A stretch of 64,000 nt of DNA from Streptomyces buecherae (GCF_014295035.1 NZ_CP060404.1:434001-498000); one strand, 5' to 3'; positions 1 to 9,140 are shown, counted from the stretch's first letter. Notes: a model not told the origin generated them from the letters alone. Program-made: numbers and translations.

Positions 1-1
1 G

Positions 2-418
2 CTGTTGCGGGCCCGTCCGCTGGCGATGGCCGACCGGCAACTGAGCGACCACGGCTTCCGCTCGATGCTGGCGCTGCGCCTCTTCCCGGGCATCCCTTTC
101 GCCGCCGCGAACTACTGCGCGGCGATCTCCCGGATGGGCTGGCTGCCGTTCCTGCTGGCGACGGGGCTCGGCAGCGTGCCGAACACGGCCGCCTACGTCA
201 TCGCGGGCAGCCGCGCCTCGACGCCCACCTCGCCCGCCTTCCTCATCTCGATGGCCTTCATCGCCGTCACCGGGCTGGCCGCCGTGCTGGTCGCCTGGCG
301 CAAGCGCGCGACGCTGCGCGACCGCCCCGCGCCGGCGCCCGAGGCGTCCACGGCGCGGGAGCAGGCCCCCGAGGTGCGGGAAGACGCGCCGAGGGCCGCC
401 GCGGCGCCGGGCGCGTGA
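2..418 (+). CDS. TVP38/TMEM64 (DedA-like, VTT domain) membrane protein, 5' truncated
   Basis: The reading frame is open at the left window edge, so only the C-terminal part is seen (about 138 codons). The segment around LFPGIPFAAANY, followed by a hydrophobic stretch and a GSVPNTAAYVIAG-like stretch, is the conserved SNARE-associated (VTT) core of TVP38/DedA inner-membrane proteins. A second hydrophobic segment (about residues 75-97) is followed by a charged Ala/Pro/Glu-rich cytoplasmic tail. The family is implicated in lipid-carrier scrambling and membrane homeostasis. Co-location with uppP, another undecaprenyl-phosphate enzyme, is suggestive only. The TTG at position 5 is probably not the real start. 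Confidence 0.75.
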   Translation: MLRARPLAMADRQLSDHGFRSMLALRLFPGIPFAAANYCAAISRMGWLPFLLATGLGSVPNTAAYVIAGSRASTPTSPAFLISMAFIAVTGLAAVLVAWRKRATLRDRPAPAPEASTAREQAPEVREDAPRAAAAPGA

Positions 419-703
419 CAGCTCGCGGGGGCGGGGAGCCGAGGGCTCTGTCCGCGGCTTCATGAACGGACGCTACGCTGCCCCCTGACTGGTGGATGAT
501 CGTGGTCGGGCCGTGACCCTGCCGGCCGCGCAGCCCACCGGTGTCCCGTCAGCTCACTCAGCGAAAGCCAGCATGAGTCCGGCCAGACCACTTCCCGCAT
601 GACCGCGCCCGCGCACGCGCGTCGCACGCCTGCCCAGAAACCGCCCTTGACCCGCATCCTTGCTGGTCAGAACGTGATCAGCATTTGGATGGCATAGATA
701 TCG

Positions 704-1576
704 ATGTCTTGGTTTGAATCCTTCATCCTCGGACTCGTCCAGGGCTTGACCGAGTTTCTGCCGATCTCCTCCAGTGCCCATCTGCGGCTGACGGCGGCGT
801 TCGCCGGATGGAACGACCCCGGGCCGGCCTTCACCGCGATCACCCAGATCGGCACCGAGGCCGCGGTGATCATCTACTTCCGCAAGGACATCGCGCGGAT
901 CGTCTCCGCCTGGTGCCGGTCGCTGTTCAACAAGCAGCTACGCGGCGACCACGACGCCAAGATGGGCTGGCTGGTCATCGTCGGGTCGATTCCGATCGGC
1001 GTGCTCGGCCTGACGCTCCAGGACGCGATCGACGGCCCGTTCCGCGACCTACGGCTGATCGCGACGACGCTGGTGGTGCTCGGCATCGTGCTCGCCATAG
1101 CGGACCGGCTGGCGGCCCGTGACGAGACGGGCGGCCGACACCGGGCGGTCAAGCACCGCAAGGGCCTGGACGAACTGACCACGCGGGACGGCCTGCTGTA
1201 CGGCATCTGCCAGGCCATGGCGCTGGTGCCCGGCGTCTCCCGGTCCGGCGCGACCATCAGCGGCGGCCTCTTCCTCGGCTACACCCGCGAGGCCGCGGCC
1301 CGCTACTCGTTCCTGCTGGCCATCCCCGCGGTGCTGGCCTCGGGCGCGTTCGAGCTCAAGGACGCCGGCCAGGGCCACGTGTCGTGGGGGCCGACGATCT
1401 TCGCGACGGTCATCGCGTTCGTCGTGGGGTACGCGGTCATCGCCTGGTTCATGCGGTTCATCTCCACGAAGAGCTTCATGCCGTTCGTGTACTACCGCGT
1501 GCTGCTCGGCCTGGTCCTCTTCGCCCTCGTCGGCTTCGACGTCCTGAGCCCGCACGCGGGCGAGTCGGGCGACTAG
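704..1576 (+). CDS. uppP: Undecaprenyl-diphosphatase (BacA/UppP)
   Basis: Integral-membrane phosphatase that dephosphorylates undecaprenyl diphosphate to recycle the lipid carrier of cell-wall synthesis; overexpression gives bacitracin resistance in the family. The 290 residues match the usual length (about 270-290). Two family signatures are visible: QGLTEFLPISSSAHL near residues 13-27 and PGVSRSGAT near 176-184, which hold the catalytic Glu/Ser/Arg residues. Six or more hydrophobic segments are evident. The ATG at 704 has no convincing Shine-Dalgarno sequence. A TAGATA hexamer lies at 695-700, only a few bases before the ATG, so this may instead be part of a poorly defined leader. A strong hairpin (1656-1690) follows the gene. 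Confidence 0.95.
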   Translation: MSWFESFILGLVQGLTEFLPISSSAHLRLTAAFAGWNDPGPAFTAITQIGTEAAVIIYFRKDIARIVSAWCRSLFNKQLRGDHDAKMGWLVIVGSIPIGVLGLTLQDAIDGPFRDLRLIATTLVVLGIVLAIADRLAARDETGGRHRAVKHRKGLDELTTRDGLLYGICQAMALVPGVSRSGATISGGLFLGYTREAAARYSFLLAIPAVLASGAFELKDAGQGHVSWGPTIFATVIAFVVGYAVIAWFMRFISTKSFMPFVYYRVLLGLVLFALVGFDVLSPHAGESGD

Positions 1577-1655
1577 AGGCCATGAGGAGCCTCATTTAGC
1601 CGACGATCTTCATGATCGTCTCCCATTTCTCTCCCATGGGAAAGGGAGCATCCAC

Positions 1656-1690
1656 CGCCCCGCCCGCGCCGTCAGGCCGCGGGCGGGGCG
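1656..1690. terminator. Bidirectional hairpin terminator between uppP and the DUF1992 gene
   Basis: A perfect 13-bp GC stem (1656-1668 pairs with 1678-1690) encloses a 9-nt loop. There is no T tract, as is usual in Streptomyces. It lies between two convergent genes and can serve both. Confidence 0.8.
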
Positions 1691-1781
1691 TGGTGCGTGG
1701 CGCCCGTGGCTGCGCGGCGCCCCCCGGCACAGGGGCACGGCGGGCGGGCAAGGAGCGCGGGCGATCAGGAAGCGTGGAAGG

Positions 1782-2192
1782 TCAGGAGGTGCGGCGCTCG
1801 CGCCCGGCGCGCCAGCTCGCCACCACGTCCTCGACGTCGTACGGCACGAGGTTGAGCGGCGGGCCCTCCGGCGGGCGGGCCAGCGCCGCGCGGATCTTCT
1901 CGTTGATCTCCTCGACGATGCGGCGGGCCATCCGCTCGGACGGCGCCCTGGTCGCCGCCTCCCGCGCGTCCTCGGCCTCCTTGCGCAAGGCCAGGCTCGG
2001 CGGCAGGAACGAGAGCTGCTCGCGGGCCATCTTCTCCTTGATCCACCAGGACTCGTCGTAGGGCGCGTCCGGACGGTCGAGGGGCTTGCCGAAGCCGGGC
2101 AGCCGCTCGAACTCGCCCCGTTCGGCGGCCTCCCGAATCTGCTTGTCGACAAAGCTCTCGAAGTCGACACCGGGTGGCTTGCGCTCGGTCAT
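1782..2192 (-). CDS. DUF1992 (DnaJ-homologue subfamily C28 conserved domain) protein
   Basis: A 136-residue cytosolic protein. The core VDKQIREAAERGEFERLPG followed by GKPL, then a DESWW segment and KEKMAREQLSFLPPSL, is the DUF1992 signature shared with the C-terminal half of eukaryotic DNAJC28. Function is unknown in bacteria. It has no signal peptide or membrane segment. The ATG start is preceded (on the minus strand) by a GAGGGAGAG Shine-Dalgarno. It is transcribed alone and converges on uppP. The family assignment is firm; the biochemical role is not known. Confidence 0.85.
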   Translation of the reverse strand: MTERKPPGVDFESFVDKQIREAAERGEFERLPGFGKPLDRPDAPYDESWWIKEKMAREQLSFLPPSLALRKEAEDAREAATRAPSERMARRIVEEINEKIRAALARPPEGPPLNLVPYDVEDVVASWRAGRERRTS

Positions 2193-2347
2193 GATGCGGC
2201 TCTCCCTCGACGCGTCGGGGTACTACCTGGCGTACTACCGAGGGTAAGAGACGCGCCCCGGGCGCCGAACAGCGCACCGAGGCCGCCCCGCCGCCCGCCC
2301 GCCCGCGCCCCACCACTCACCCGCGTCTCACCGCTCGCACCCCGTGC

Positions 2348-3487
2348 TCACCGCTGCCCGAACTCCGCCCGGATCGCCTCCGTGTGCGCGCCGAGCGCCG
2401 GCACCGCGCCCATGCGCGCCTCCCGCCCGCGCACCGTGACCGGCGGCAGCAGTCCGCGTAGCGGTCCCGCCGGCGTGTCGAAGGCGCGCCACCGGTCGCG
2501 GGCGGCCAACTGCGGGTGCTCGGCGAACTCGGACACACCGCGCAGCCGCGCGTTGGCGATGCCCGCCGCGTCGAGCCGGGCCAGCAGTTCGTCGGCGGTC
2601 AGGTCGGCGAAGGCCGCGTGCAGAACCTGGGTCAGCTCCGCGTCGTGCGCCCGGCGCAGCGGGTTGTCCGCGAACCTGGGGTCGCGCGTCAGGTCGGGCC
2701 GGCCCAGGACCCGCGCGCACAGCTGAACCCAGTCCCGGTCGTTCTGCACGCACAGGAACACCTCGCGGCCGTCGCCCGCCCGGTAGGGGCCGTACGGGGC
2801 GATCGAGGGGTGCCGGGCGCCGCTGCGCGGCAGCGGGCCCGCCCCGTACATCCCGTGGAACAGCGGCTGCCCCATCCACTCGCCGAGGGCGTCGAGCATC
2901 GCGACGTCGAAGGCGCTGCCGTGGCCGGTGCGCTCGCGTTCGTACAGTGCCGTGAGGACGCCGGTGTACGCGTACATGGCCGCCGCGATGTCGGCGATGG
3001 AGATGCCGGCGCGGGCGGGCGACTCCTGCGTGCCGGTCGCCGCCACCAGGCCGGTCTCGCACTGCACCAGCAGGTCGAACGCCTTGCGGTCGCGGTAGGG
3101 GCCGTGCTCCCCGTAGCCGGAGATGCCGCAGACGATCAGTCGTGGCCAGCGTTCGCGGAGCGCGTCGGCGCCGAGGCCGAGCCGGTCGGCGGCGCCGGGC
3201 GCGAGGTTCTGCACGAAGACGTCGGCGGCGTCCAGCAACCGGTCGAACAGGGCCCGGTCGGCGGCGTCCCTGAGGTCGAGCACGACGCTCTCCTTGCCCC
3301 GGTTGCACCACACGAAGTACGCCGACTGGCCCATGACCTCGCGGTCGTAATCGCGCGCGAAGTCCCCGCCGCCCGGCCGCTCCACCTTGATCACCCGGGC
3401 GCCCAGATCGGCCAACTGGCGGGTGGCGTACGGGGCGGCCACCGCCTGTTCGAGCGAGACTACGGTGATGCCCTCCAGAGGCGACAT
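2348..3487 (-). CDS. CaiB/BaiF class III CoA-transferase
   Basis: A 379-residue enzyme that moves CoA between carboxylic acids through an aspartyl intermediate. The N-terminus has the typical LEGITVVSLEQAVAAPYATR start, and DLGARVIKVERPGGGDFAR is the family signature at about residues 27-45. The KAFDLLVQ block and the ADIAAAM segment (probable catalytic Asp, by analogy to Asp169 of formyl-CoA transferase) follow. ATG 3487 was chosen because an AGGAGGGAG Shine-Dalgarno sits just upstream and homologues start at MxPLxGI. A much longer open frame continues upstream on this strand but is the antisense shadow of lnt. The substrate acid cannot be told; no acyl-CoA genes adjoin. Confidence 0.9.
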   Translation of the reverse strand: MSPLEGITVVSLEQAVAAPYATRQLADLGARVIKVERPGGGDFARDYDREVMGQSAYFVWCNRGKESVVLDLRDAADRALFDRLLDAADVFVQNLAPGAADRLGLGADALRERWPRLIVCGISGYGEHGPYRDRKAFDLLVQCETGLVAATGTQESPARAGISIADIAAAMYAYTGVLTALYERERTGHGSAFDVAMLDALGEWMGQPLFHGMYGAGPLPRSGARHPSIAPYGPYRAGDGREVFLCVQNDRDWVQLCARVLGRPDLTRDPRFADNPLRRAHDAELTQVLHAAFADLTADELLARLDAAGIANARLRGVSEFAEHPQLAARDRWRAFDTPAGPLRGLLPPVTVRGREARMGAVPALGAHTEAIRAEFGQR

Positions 3488-3745
3488 GCGGTCAACTCCC
3501 TCCTGTGTGGCGCCCGGACGCCCGTCCGCGCACCGGTCCCGGTCCGTACCGCCATCGTGCGGCGTCATCCCCCTCGCCGGCACCGGGGCCTTCGGCGCCG
3601 ACCGGCCCGGCGGGGCCCGGGCCCATCCGACGCCGTACGGGTTCCGCGCCCCCGGGCCGGGTGGGGGCGCGGCGTTCGCCGGGTGCGCGACCGGCACCGC
3701 GCGCACACTGGTGCCCCGGCCGGACGAGAGACCCGCGAGGTGTTG

Positions 3746-5392
3746 ATGCCACGGGCCCGCGCATACTCCTTCCTCGCCTCGCGGTGGGGCCGTACGGTCG
3801 CGGCCCCGGCGGCCGGGGCGCTGCCCGCGCTCGCGTTCCCCACCCCCGGGCTGTGGTGGCTGGCCTACGGCGCCCTGCTGCCCTGGCTGCTGCTCATCCG
3901 TTCGGCGCCCACCGGGCGCCGGGCGGCGTGCGAGGGCTGGTTGGGCGGCGCCGGCTTCCTGCTGGCCGTGCACCACTGGCTGCTGCCACTCCTGCACGTG
4001 TTCATCGTGGTGGTGGCGGTCGGGCTCGGGCTGTTGTGGGCGCCGTGGGGGTGGCTGGTACGCCGGCTGCTCGGCCCGGGGACGGCGGGTGGGCGGCGGG
4101 CGGCCGGTGCGCTGGTGCTGCTGCCCGCCGGCTGGCTGCTGGTCGAGCTGATCAGGTCCTGGCAGTACCTCGGGGGGCCGTGGGGGCTGCTGGGGGCGAG
4201 CCAGTGGGAGGTCGAACCGGCGCTGCGGCTGGTGTCGATCGGCGGCGTCTGGCTGGCCAGTCTGCTCGTCGTCGCGGTCAACACCGCGCTGGTCGTCCTC
4301 GTGGCGCTGCCCGGGGCCCGCAGGGTCGCCGTCGCGGGGCTGGCCGGCTGCGCCACGGGCGTCGCCGGCGTGTGGGCCTGGTCGCCGGCGCCGCGGCCCG
4401 CGGGCACGGTGCGCGTCGCCGTCGTGCAGCCCGGCATGATCGACGGCAGCAACCGTCGCTTCGACCGCCAGGAGGAGCTGACCCGGGGGCTGGCCGGACG
4501 CGGCGTGAGCCTGGTCGTATGGGGGGAGTCGAGCGTCGGCAGCGACCTGCGCGAGCGGCCCGACCTGCGGCGACGGCTGGCGGTCCTGTCCCGCGACGTG
4601 GGCGCTGAGCTGCTGGTCAACGTGGACGCCAGGCAGGCCGGCCAGCCCGGCATCTACAAGAGTTCGGTACTGGTGGGCCCTCAGGGGCCGACCGGCGACC
4701 GCTACGACAAGATGCGGCTGGTCCCCTTCGGCGAGTACATCCCGGCCCGCTCCGTCCTCGGCTGGGCCACCTCGATCGGCCAGGCGGCGAGCGAGGACCG
4801 CAGGCGCGGGGCGCGCTCGGTCGTGATGCGCGTGCCGGGCGTGAGCGCCGGGCGCCCGTCGGCCCGCCACGCGGGCGCGGGCACCGGCGCGACGCCCGCT
4901 CCCCTGAGCGCCGCCGGGCTGCGGCTCGGGCCGCTGGTGTGCTTCGAGTCGGCCTTCCCCGACATGAGCCGGCGGCTGGTCCAGAACGGGGCGCAAGTCC
5001 TGGTCGCGCAGTCCGCCACGTCCTCCTTCCAACACAGTTGGGCCCCCGAACAGCACGCCGCGCTGGCCGCGCTGCGCGCCGCCGAGACCTGGCGCCCCAC
5101 CGCGCACGCCACGTTGACCGGCGTCAGCGCCGTCTTCGGCCCGCGCGGCACGCCCGTCGGCGGCCGGCTCGGCACCCAGCGCAGCGCGGCGGCCGTCTAC
5201 GACGTCCCCCTGGCCGCGGGCACCAGCCCGTACGTGCGGTACGGCGACTGGCCGGCGTACGGGGCGGTCGCGGCGCTGCTGGTGGCCGCGGTGGCGGCCG
5301 GCGGCCGGGCGCACCACCGACGCACCCGCGCCGAGCGCCCCGTGGAACCGGCACCCGAGCACCGGGACACGGGCAGCCCGGTGGGCTCCTGA
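3746..5392 (+). CDS. lnt: Apolipoprotein N-acyltransferase
   Basis: Membrane enzyme that N-acylates the diacylglyceryl-cysteine of lipoproteins. 548 residues from ATG 3746; an in-frame open stretch continues far upstream but is antisense to the CoA-transferase. The N-terminal half has about six transmembrane segments, followed by a nitrilase-fold domain. The catalytic triad is readable: Glu261 in WGESS, Lys322 in YDKMRLVPFGEY and Cys399 in VCFESAF, corresponding to E267/K335/C387 of the E. coli enzyme. A last hydrophobic segment lies near residues 505-525, before a charged tail. An insert rich in Gly/Ala/Arg (about 365-390) just before the Cys motif is lineage-specific. The Shine-Dalgarno is weak (GAGG). 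Confidence 0.9.
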   Translation: MPRARAYSFLASRWGRTVAAPAAGALPALAFPTPGLWWLAYGALLPWLLLIRSAPTGRRAACEGWLGGAGFLLAVHHWLLPLLHVFIVVVAVGLGLLWAPWGWLVRRLLGPGTAGGRRAAGALVLLPAGWLLVELIRSWQYLGGPWGLLGASQWEVEPALRLVSIGGVWLASLLVVAVNTALVVLVALPGARRVAVAGLAGCATGVAGVWAWSPAPRPAGTVRVAVVQPGMIDGSNRRFDRQEELTRGLAGRGVSLVVWGESSVGSDLRERPDLRRRLAVLSRDVGAELLVNVDARQAGQPGIYKSSVLVGPQGPTGDRYDKMRLVPFGEYIPARSVLGWATSIGQAASEDRRRGARSVVMRVPGVSAGRPSARHAGAGTGATPAPLSAAGLRLGPLVCFESAFPDMSRRLVQNGAQVLVAQSATSSFQHSWAPEQHAALAALRAAETWRPTAHATLTGVSAVFGPRGTPVGGRLGTQRSAAAVYDVPLAAGTSPYVRYGDWPAYGAVAALLVAAVAAGGRAHHRRTRAERPVEPAPEHRDTGSPVGS

Positions 5393-5477
5393 GCACGGTC
5401 GGGGCGCCGACCCCGGCGGGGAAGAGCCGGCGACGCAGAGCCGGTGGCGGTAAGTCGGCGGAGCTGGCCCGCGCGGG

Positions 5478-6377
5478 TCAGGTGGTGAGCGCCGCCGTCA
5501 CCACGCGCTCGCACAACTCGTGCGTGCGCAGGGCGTCCTGCCCGTCGAGCAGCCGCTCTTCGCGCACGGCGTCCAGGAAGGCCAGCGTGATCTGCTCGAT
5601 CCCCCGCTGCTGGGCCACCGGCACCCAGTCACCCCGCCGGCGCACGCTGGGCTGCCCCTTGTGGTCGATCACCTCCGCCAGGTTGAGCACCTGACGCTTG
5701 GCGCCCTGACCGGAGACCTCCAGGATCTCCTCGGTCGAGCCGCTCATCCGGTTCATCGTGCCGACGGCCGAGAAGCCGTCCCCGGAGAGCTGGAGCAGCA
5801 CGTGGTGCATCAGCCCGTCGCGGATCTTCGCGCGGACGTCGACGTGCTCGATGGGTCCGGGGGCCAGGAACCGCAGGGTGTCGACGACGTGTACGAAGTC
5901 GTCGAACACCAGCGTGCGCGGGTCCTCGGCGAGGCCGACCCGGTTCTTCTGCATCAGGATCAGATCGCGCGGGTGGTCGGCGCACTGCGCGTACCCGGGC
6001 GCGTACCGCCGGTTGAAGCCCACCATCAGGCTCACCTCGCGCTCCGCTGCCAGCTCGACCACGCGCTGGCAGTCGGCCAGGTCGTAGGCGATCGGCTTGT
6101 CCACGTAGGTGGGCACGCCCGCGTCGATGAGGCGCGTGACGATCTCGGCGTGCGCGGCGGTCGGAGCGTGCACGAACGCCGCGTCGAGTCCGGCGGCCAA
6201 CAGGGAGTCGAGGTCCGCGTGGCGCTGCGACGCGGGAACGCGCAGCGCGTCCCCGACGCTGTGCAGGGTGGCCGGGGTACGCGTCGAGAGGTGCGGTTCG
6301 ACGCCCGGTTGGGCGGCGATGACCGGCAGGTACGCCTTACGCGCGATGTCTCCCAGGCCAATGCAGCCGACCTTCAC
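5478..6377 (-). CDS. Gfo/Idh/MocA-family NAD(P)-dependent oxidoreductase
   Basis: 299 residues from GTG 6377, chosen because AGGAGGA lies 5-6 nt upstream and the Rossmann start KVGCIGLGDIARKAYLP follows at once. The GLGDIA nucleotide-binding loop, VDKPIAYDLADC (the EKP-like motif carrying the catalytic Lys) and the GFNRRYAPGY segment are family hallmarks. The C-terminal half is the alpha/beta substrate domain. These enzymes oxidise or reduce sugars, inositols and related compounds, so the substrate is not predictable here. The gene converges with lnt and has no operon partner. Confidence 0.85.
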   Translation of the reverse strand: MKVGCIGLGDIARKAYLPVIAAQPGVEPHLSTRTPATLHSVGDALRVPASQRHADLDSLLAAGLDAAFVHAPTAAHAEIVTRLIDAGVPTYVDKPIAYDLADCQRVVELAAEREVSLMVGFNRRYAPGYAQCADHPRDLILMQKNRVGLAEDPRTLVFDDFVHVVDTLRFLAPGPIEHVDVRAKIRDGLMHHVLLQLSGDGFSAVGTMNRMSGSTEEILEVSGQGAKRQVLNLAEVIDHKGQPSVRRRGDWVPVAQQRGIEQITLAFLDAVREERLLDGQDALRTHELCERVVTAALTT

Positions 6378-6712
6378 GGGTCCTCCTCGTTGGCGCGCCC
6401 GCCGCGCGTCTCGTAGCGCCCGCGTGCCGGGGCTACGCGCCGCGGCGACGGCGCGGTGCTCGTGCGGTTCTCTGTACGGTGCTTGCTGTCTGCGGTTCTC
6501 GTGGTGCGTGTGATGCTTCTGATCTCTGTGCTGTCCGTGTTCTGCGCGGGCAGCATACGTGTCGGCGCCGCGTCGCTGACCAGCGGCTTGGCTCGCCACG
6601 AGATCGCGGGCCAGGCGCGCGGGCCACATCCGGACCGCAGCGGGCGACGGCGCACCCGACCACCCCGCGCGGCTCCGGCTGGGCGCCCTGGCAGCCGGAT
6701 AATGCGTGGCTC

Positions 6713-6742
6713 GCGGACATCATGGCGGACCATGATGTCCGC
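6713..6742. promoter_or_regulatory. 13-bp perfect palindrome (operator) overlapping the DinB-like gene start
   Basis: Left arm 6713-6725 (GCGGACATCATGG), spacer CGGA, right arm 6730-6742: a perfect 13+13 inverted repeat. A GATAAT hexamer at 6698-6703 fits a -10 box about 10 nt upstream, so the palindrome would lie at the transcription start and cover the ATG codons at 6732 and 6735. This geometry suits a repressor binding site. Alternatively it forms a strong mRNA hairpin over the start codon. Confidence 0.65.
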
Positions 6743-7289
6743 CATGACCCTGCCTGAGAACACCTCCACCGCCGCTCCAGTCTCCCCAGTCACTCCAGCG
6801 AACCGCCGCGAGCCCCCGTTGATCGCGGAGGAGCGGCGCATGCTCGAAGCGTGGCTCGACTACCACCGCGAGACGCTGGCCATGAAGTGCGAGGGCCTGA
6901 CCGAGGCCCAGGTGCGCGAGGCGTCCACGCCGCCGTCGCCCCTCTCGCTGCTCGGCCTCGTGCGGCACATGACCGACGTCGAGCGCACGTGGTTCCGCTG
7001 CGTGCTGGGCGGGTCGGACGCGCCCCCGCTGTACTGGACCGACGAGAACTACGACGGCGACTTCGACCTGACCGAGGCCGACTTCGCGACCGACATCGCC
7101 ACCTGGCGCGCCGAGATAGAGCTGTCCCGGGAGGTGGCCGCGGGTCGCACGCTCGATGACACCGGGGAGCGCCGGGGGGAGCTGTACAGCCTGCGCTGGA
7201 TCTACGTCCACATGATCGAGGAGTACGCCCGGCACAACGGCCACGCGGACCTCATCCGCGAGCGCGTCGACGGCGCCACCGGCGAATAG
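6732..7289 (+). CDS. DinB-superfamily (DUF664) protein
   Basis: About 185 residues. The four-helix DinB/DUF664 fold is indicated by the segment ERRMLEAWLDYHRETLAMKC, by LGLVRHMTDVERTWF with its metal-type His, and by WIYVHMIEEYARHNGHADL carrying the other two His residues. The H...H-x3-H layout is the usual divalent-metal site of this superfamily, which includes thiol transferases (mycothiol or bacillithiol S-transferases). In-frame ATGs at 6732, 6735 and 6744 all lie in or beside the 13-bp palindrome, so the start is uncertain and translation may be leaderless. It converges with the next gene. Confidence 0.85.
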   Translation: MMSAMTLPENTSTAAPVSPVTPANRREPPLIAEERRMLEAWLDYHRETLAMKCEGLTEAQVREASTPPSPLSLLGLVRHMTDVERTWFRCVLGGSDAPPLYWTDENYDGDFDLTEADFATDIATWRAEIELSREVAAGRTLDDTGERRGELYSLRWIYVHMIEEYARHNGHADLIRERVDGATGE

Positions 7290-7368
7290 CGCCGGCCTGC
7301 CGCGTTCCCCTCGTCCTCGGCCGCCCGCCGCGACCGGCGCCCGGTGGCTCGGCCTCGTCGCCCGTGCC

Positions 7369-8067
7369 CTACGCCCAGGGGTGTTGACCGGGCGGCGGCG
7401 CGGGCTCGCCCGATGTTCCCGTCAGCCGCAGCGCCAGGCGCCCGATCGCCGCGCGCACCCCCTTGCCGTAGGAGTCGTCGCTCAGCGCCCCGGACGCCGC
7501 CTTGGCCAGGTCGAGCTGGGCGCGAGCCGCGTCCGGGCGGCCGAGCTTGACGTAGTCCGCCGCGAGGTTGAGGTGGAGTGACGGATACAGGCCGCGCACC
7601 GCCGCCACCGCCCGTCGCCGGTTGGCCTCCGCGGCCTCACCATCGCCCGGCTCCCCCGCCTCCACGCTCTCCTCCCCCGGCGCACACGGCCGTTCCCGTA
7701 GCGGTGGCCGCGGGGATCGCGCCGCGTGCTCCGTACCCTCCGCGACCGGCTCGACTGCCGCACCGTCGTGCTCGGCCCGTGTGTCGTGCTCGGCCCGTGC
7801 GTCGTGCTCCCGCATCAGCCGGTCGGCGACGGCCAGGGCCCGCAGGTCCCAGGCCAGCTCGTCGGCCGGGTCGTCCTGGGTGTCGGCCAGGTAGTGCGCC
7901 AGCGTGCAGTGGTGCAGCGTGTCGTCCTCCACGCCCAGCTCCTGCCACAGCTCCCCGAGCCGGTTCCGCGCCTCCTCGCGGTCTCCGCCCCGGTGCAGCA
8001 TGACCGCCTGTCCGATCCGCGTGAGCACGGCGTCCGGCGACGCCTCCTCCTGCCGCTTGGCCACCAT
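7369..8067 (-). CDS. Tetratricopeptide-like hypothetical protein
   Basis: 232 residues from ATG 8067, chosen for the GGGAGGCGGG stretch just upstream. Residues 1-90 hold helix pairs with TPR-like spacing (AVMLHRGGDREEARNRLGEL, then LHHCTLAHYLADT). The C-terminal part has another pair (LYPSLHLNLAADYVKLG, then ARAQLDLAKAASGAL). The middle (about 95-150) is low-complexity Glu/Arg/Ala with a short HDARAEHDTRAEHD repeat. The layout resembles actinobacterial proteins that count or process items through TPRs, but I do not recognise a specific function. It is monocistronic. Confidence 0.65.
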   Translation of the reverse strand: MVAKRQEEASPDAVLTRIGQAVMLHRGGDREEARNRLGELWQELGVEDDTLHHCTLAHYLADTQDDPADELAWDLRALAVADRLMREHDARAEHDTRAEHDGAAVEPVAEGTEHAARSPRPPLRERPCAPGEESVEAGEPGDGEAAEANRRRAVAAVRGLYPSLHLNLAADYVKLGRPDAARAQLDLAKAASGALSDDSYGKGVRAAIGRLALRLTGTSGEPAPPPGQHPWA

Positions 8068-8216
8068 GGCCCGCCTCCCGTCAGTCCTTCCGGCGTCCCC
8101 CTGGTCGGCCCCGACGCTAGCCGCAGCCACCGGGAATACCGCTCAGGCGCCAGCGGGCGGACGGGGCCGGCCCGGATACGACCCGGGCGGCGTACGCCCC
8201 GGGCACGGCCCGGCGT

Positions 8217-8259
8217 GCGGCACGCGGCAGGCAGCACGCAACGGCGGCACGCGGCAGGC
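8217..8259. repeat. 16-bp direct repeat in the TPR/ung spacer
   Basis: GCGGCACGCGGCAGGC occurs at 8217-8232 and again at 8244-8259. It lies in the 392-bp gap 8068-8459, which otherwise shows only GC-rich sequence without a supported gene. Confidence 0.5.
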
Positions 8260-8459
8260 GATGAGGAGCCGGCGGCTCGGCCCGCCGGGAGGAGACCAGG
8301 CAGCCGTCCCGGACCGCCGAGCGGCCCCCGGGCGCGGCGACCTGGCCGAGGTGGCGGCAGGCCGACACGGAGTCAGCGCGCCCCGCCCCTCCGCCTCGCC
8401 CGGACCGGGCGCACCCCCGGGTACGTCCGCCGGCACGCCCGTCCGTCCGTCCGGCGTGA

Positions 8460-9140
8460 CTAGGCGCCGAGGTCGGGTATCCGCCAGTCGATCGGCTCGT
8501 GGCCCTGCGCCGCGACGGCGTCGTTGATCTGCGTGAACGGTCGGGAGCCGAGGAACTTCCGGGCCGACAGCGGCGACGGGTGGGCGCCCTGCACCACCGC
8601 GTGCCGCTCGGTGTCGATCAGCGGCAGCTTCTTCTTGGCGTAGTTCCCCCACAACACGAACACGGCCGGGTCCGGCCGGGCGACCACGGCCCGGATCACC
8701 GCGTCCGTGAAGGTCTCCCAACCCTGGCCCTTGTGGGAGTTGGCCTCGCCAGAGCGCACCGTCAACACCGCGTTCAGCAGCAGCACGCCCTGCCGGGCCC
8801 AGGGCATCAGATAGCCGTTGTCCGGAATGGGATGGCCCAACTCGGCCTGCATCTCCTTGTAGATGTTCCGCAGCGAGGGCGGGGTCTTCACGCCCGGCCG
8901 CACCGAGAAGCACAGCCCGTGCCCCTGGCCCTCGCCGTGGTACGGGTCCTGACCGAGTATCAACACCTTCACCTGGTCGTACGGTGTGGCGTCCAGCGCC
9001 GCGAAGACCTCCTCGCGCGGCGGGTACACCGGGCCCCGGGCCCGCTCCTCCTCGACGAACTCGGTGAGCCGCGCGAAGTACGGCTTGTGCAGTTCGTCGC
9101 CCAGAGCGTCCTGCCAGGACTCGGGCAGCATGTCGGTCAC
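8460..9140 (-). CDS. ung: Uracil-DNA glycosylase
   Basis: Family-1 UDG that excises uracil from DNA in base-excision repair. 226 residues from GTG 9140, chosen over the ATG three codons inside because GGAGGA lies 9 nt upstream. The catalytic water-activating loop LGQDPYHGEGQGHGLCFSV, the uracil-binding GVLLLNAVLTV segment and the DNA-intercalating loop GAHPSPLSA are intact. The N-terminus (MLPESWQDALGDEL) is typical of Streptomyces Ung. It stands apart from the SDR operon upstream, from which it is separated by a hairpin. Confidence 0.97.
   Translation of the reverse strand: MTDMLPESWQDALGDELHKPYFARLTEFVEEERARGPVYPPREEVFAALDATPYDQVKVLILGQDPYHGEGQGHGLCFSVRPGVKTPPSLRNIYKEMQAELGHPIPDNGYLMPWARQGVLLLNAVLTVRSGEANSHKGQGWETFTDAVIRAVVARPDPAVFVLWGNYAKKKLPLIDTERHAVVQGAHPSPLSARKFLGSRPFTQINDAVAAQGHEPIDWRIPDLGA

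Noticed and set aside
2348..5362. A 1004-codon open frame on the minus strand spanning the CoA-transferase and lnt
   Set aside because: Only 2348-3487 reads as a CoA-transferase. The upstream part is repetitive Arg/Gly/Pro-rich antisense of lnt, whose catalytic motifs are clear on the plus strand.
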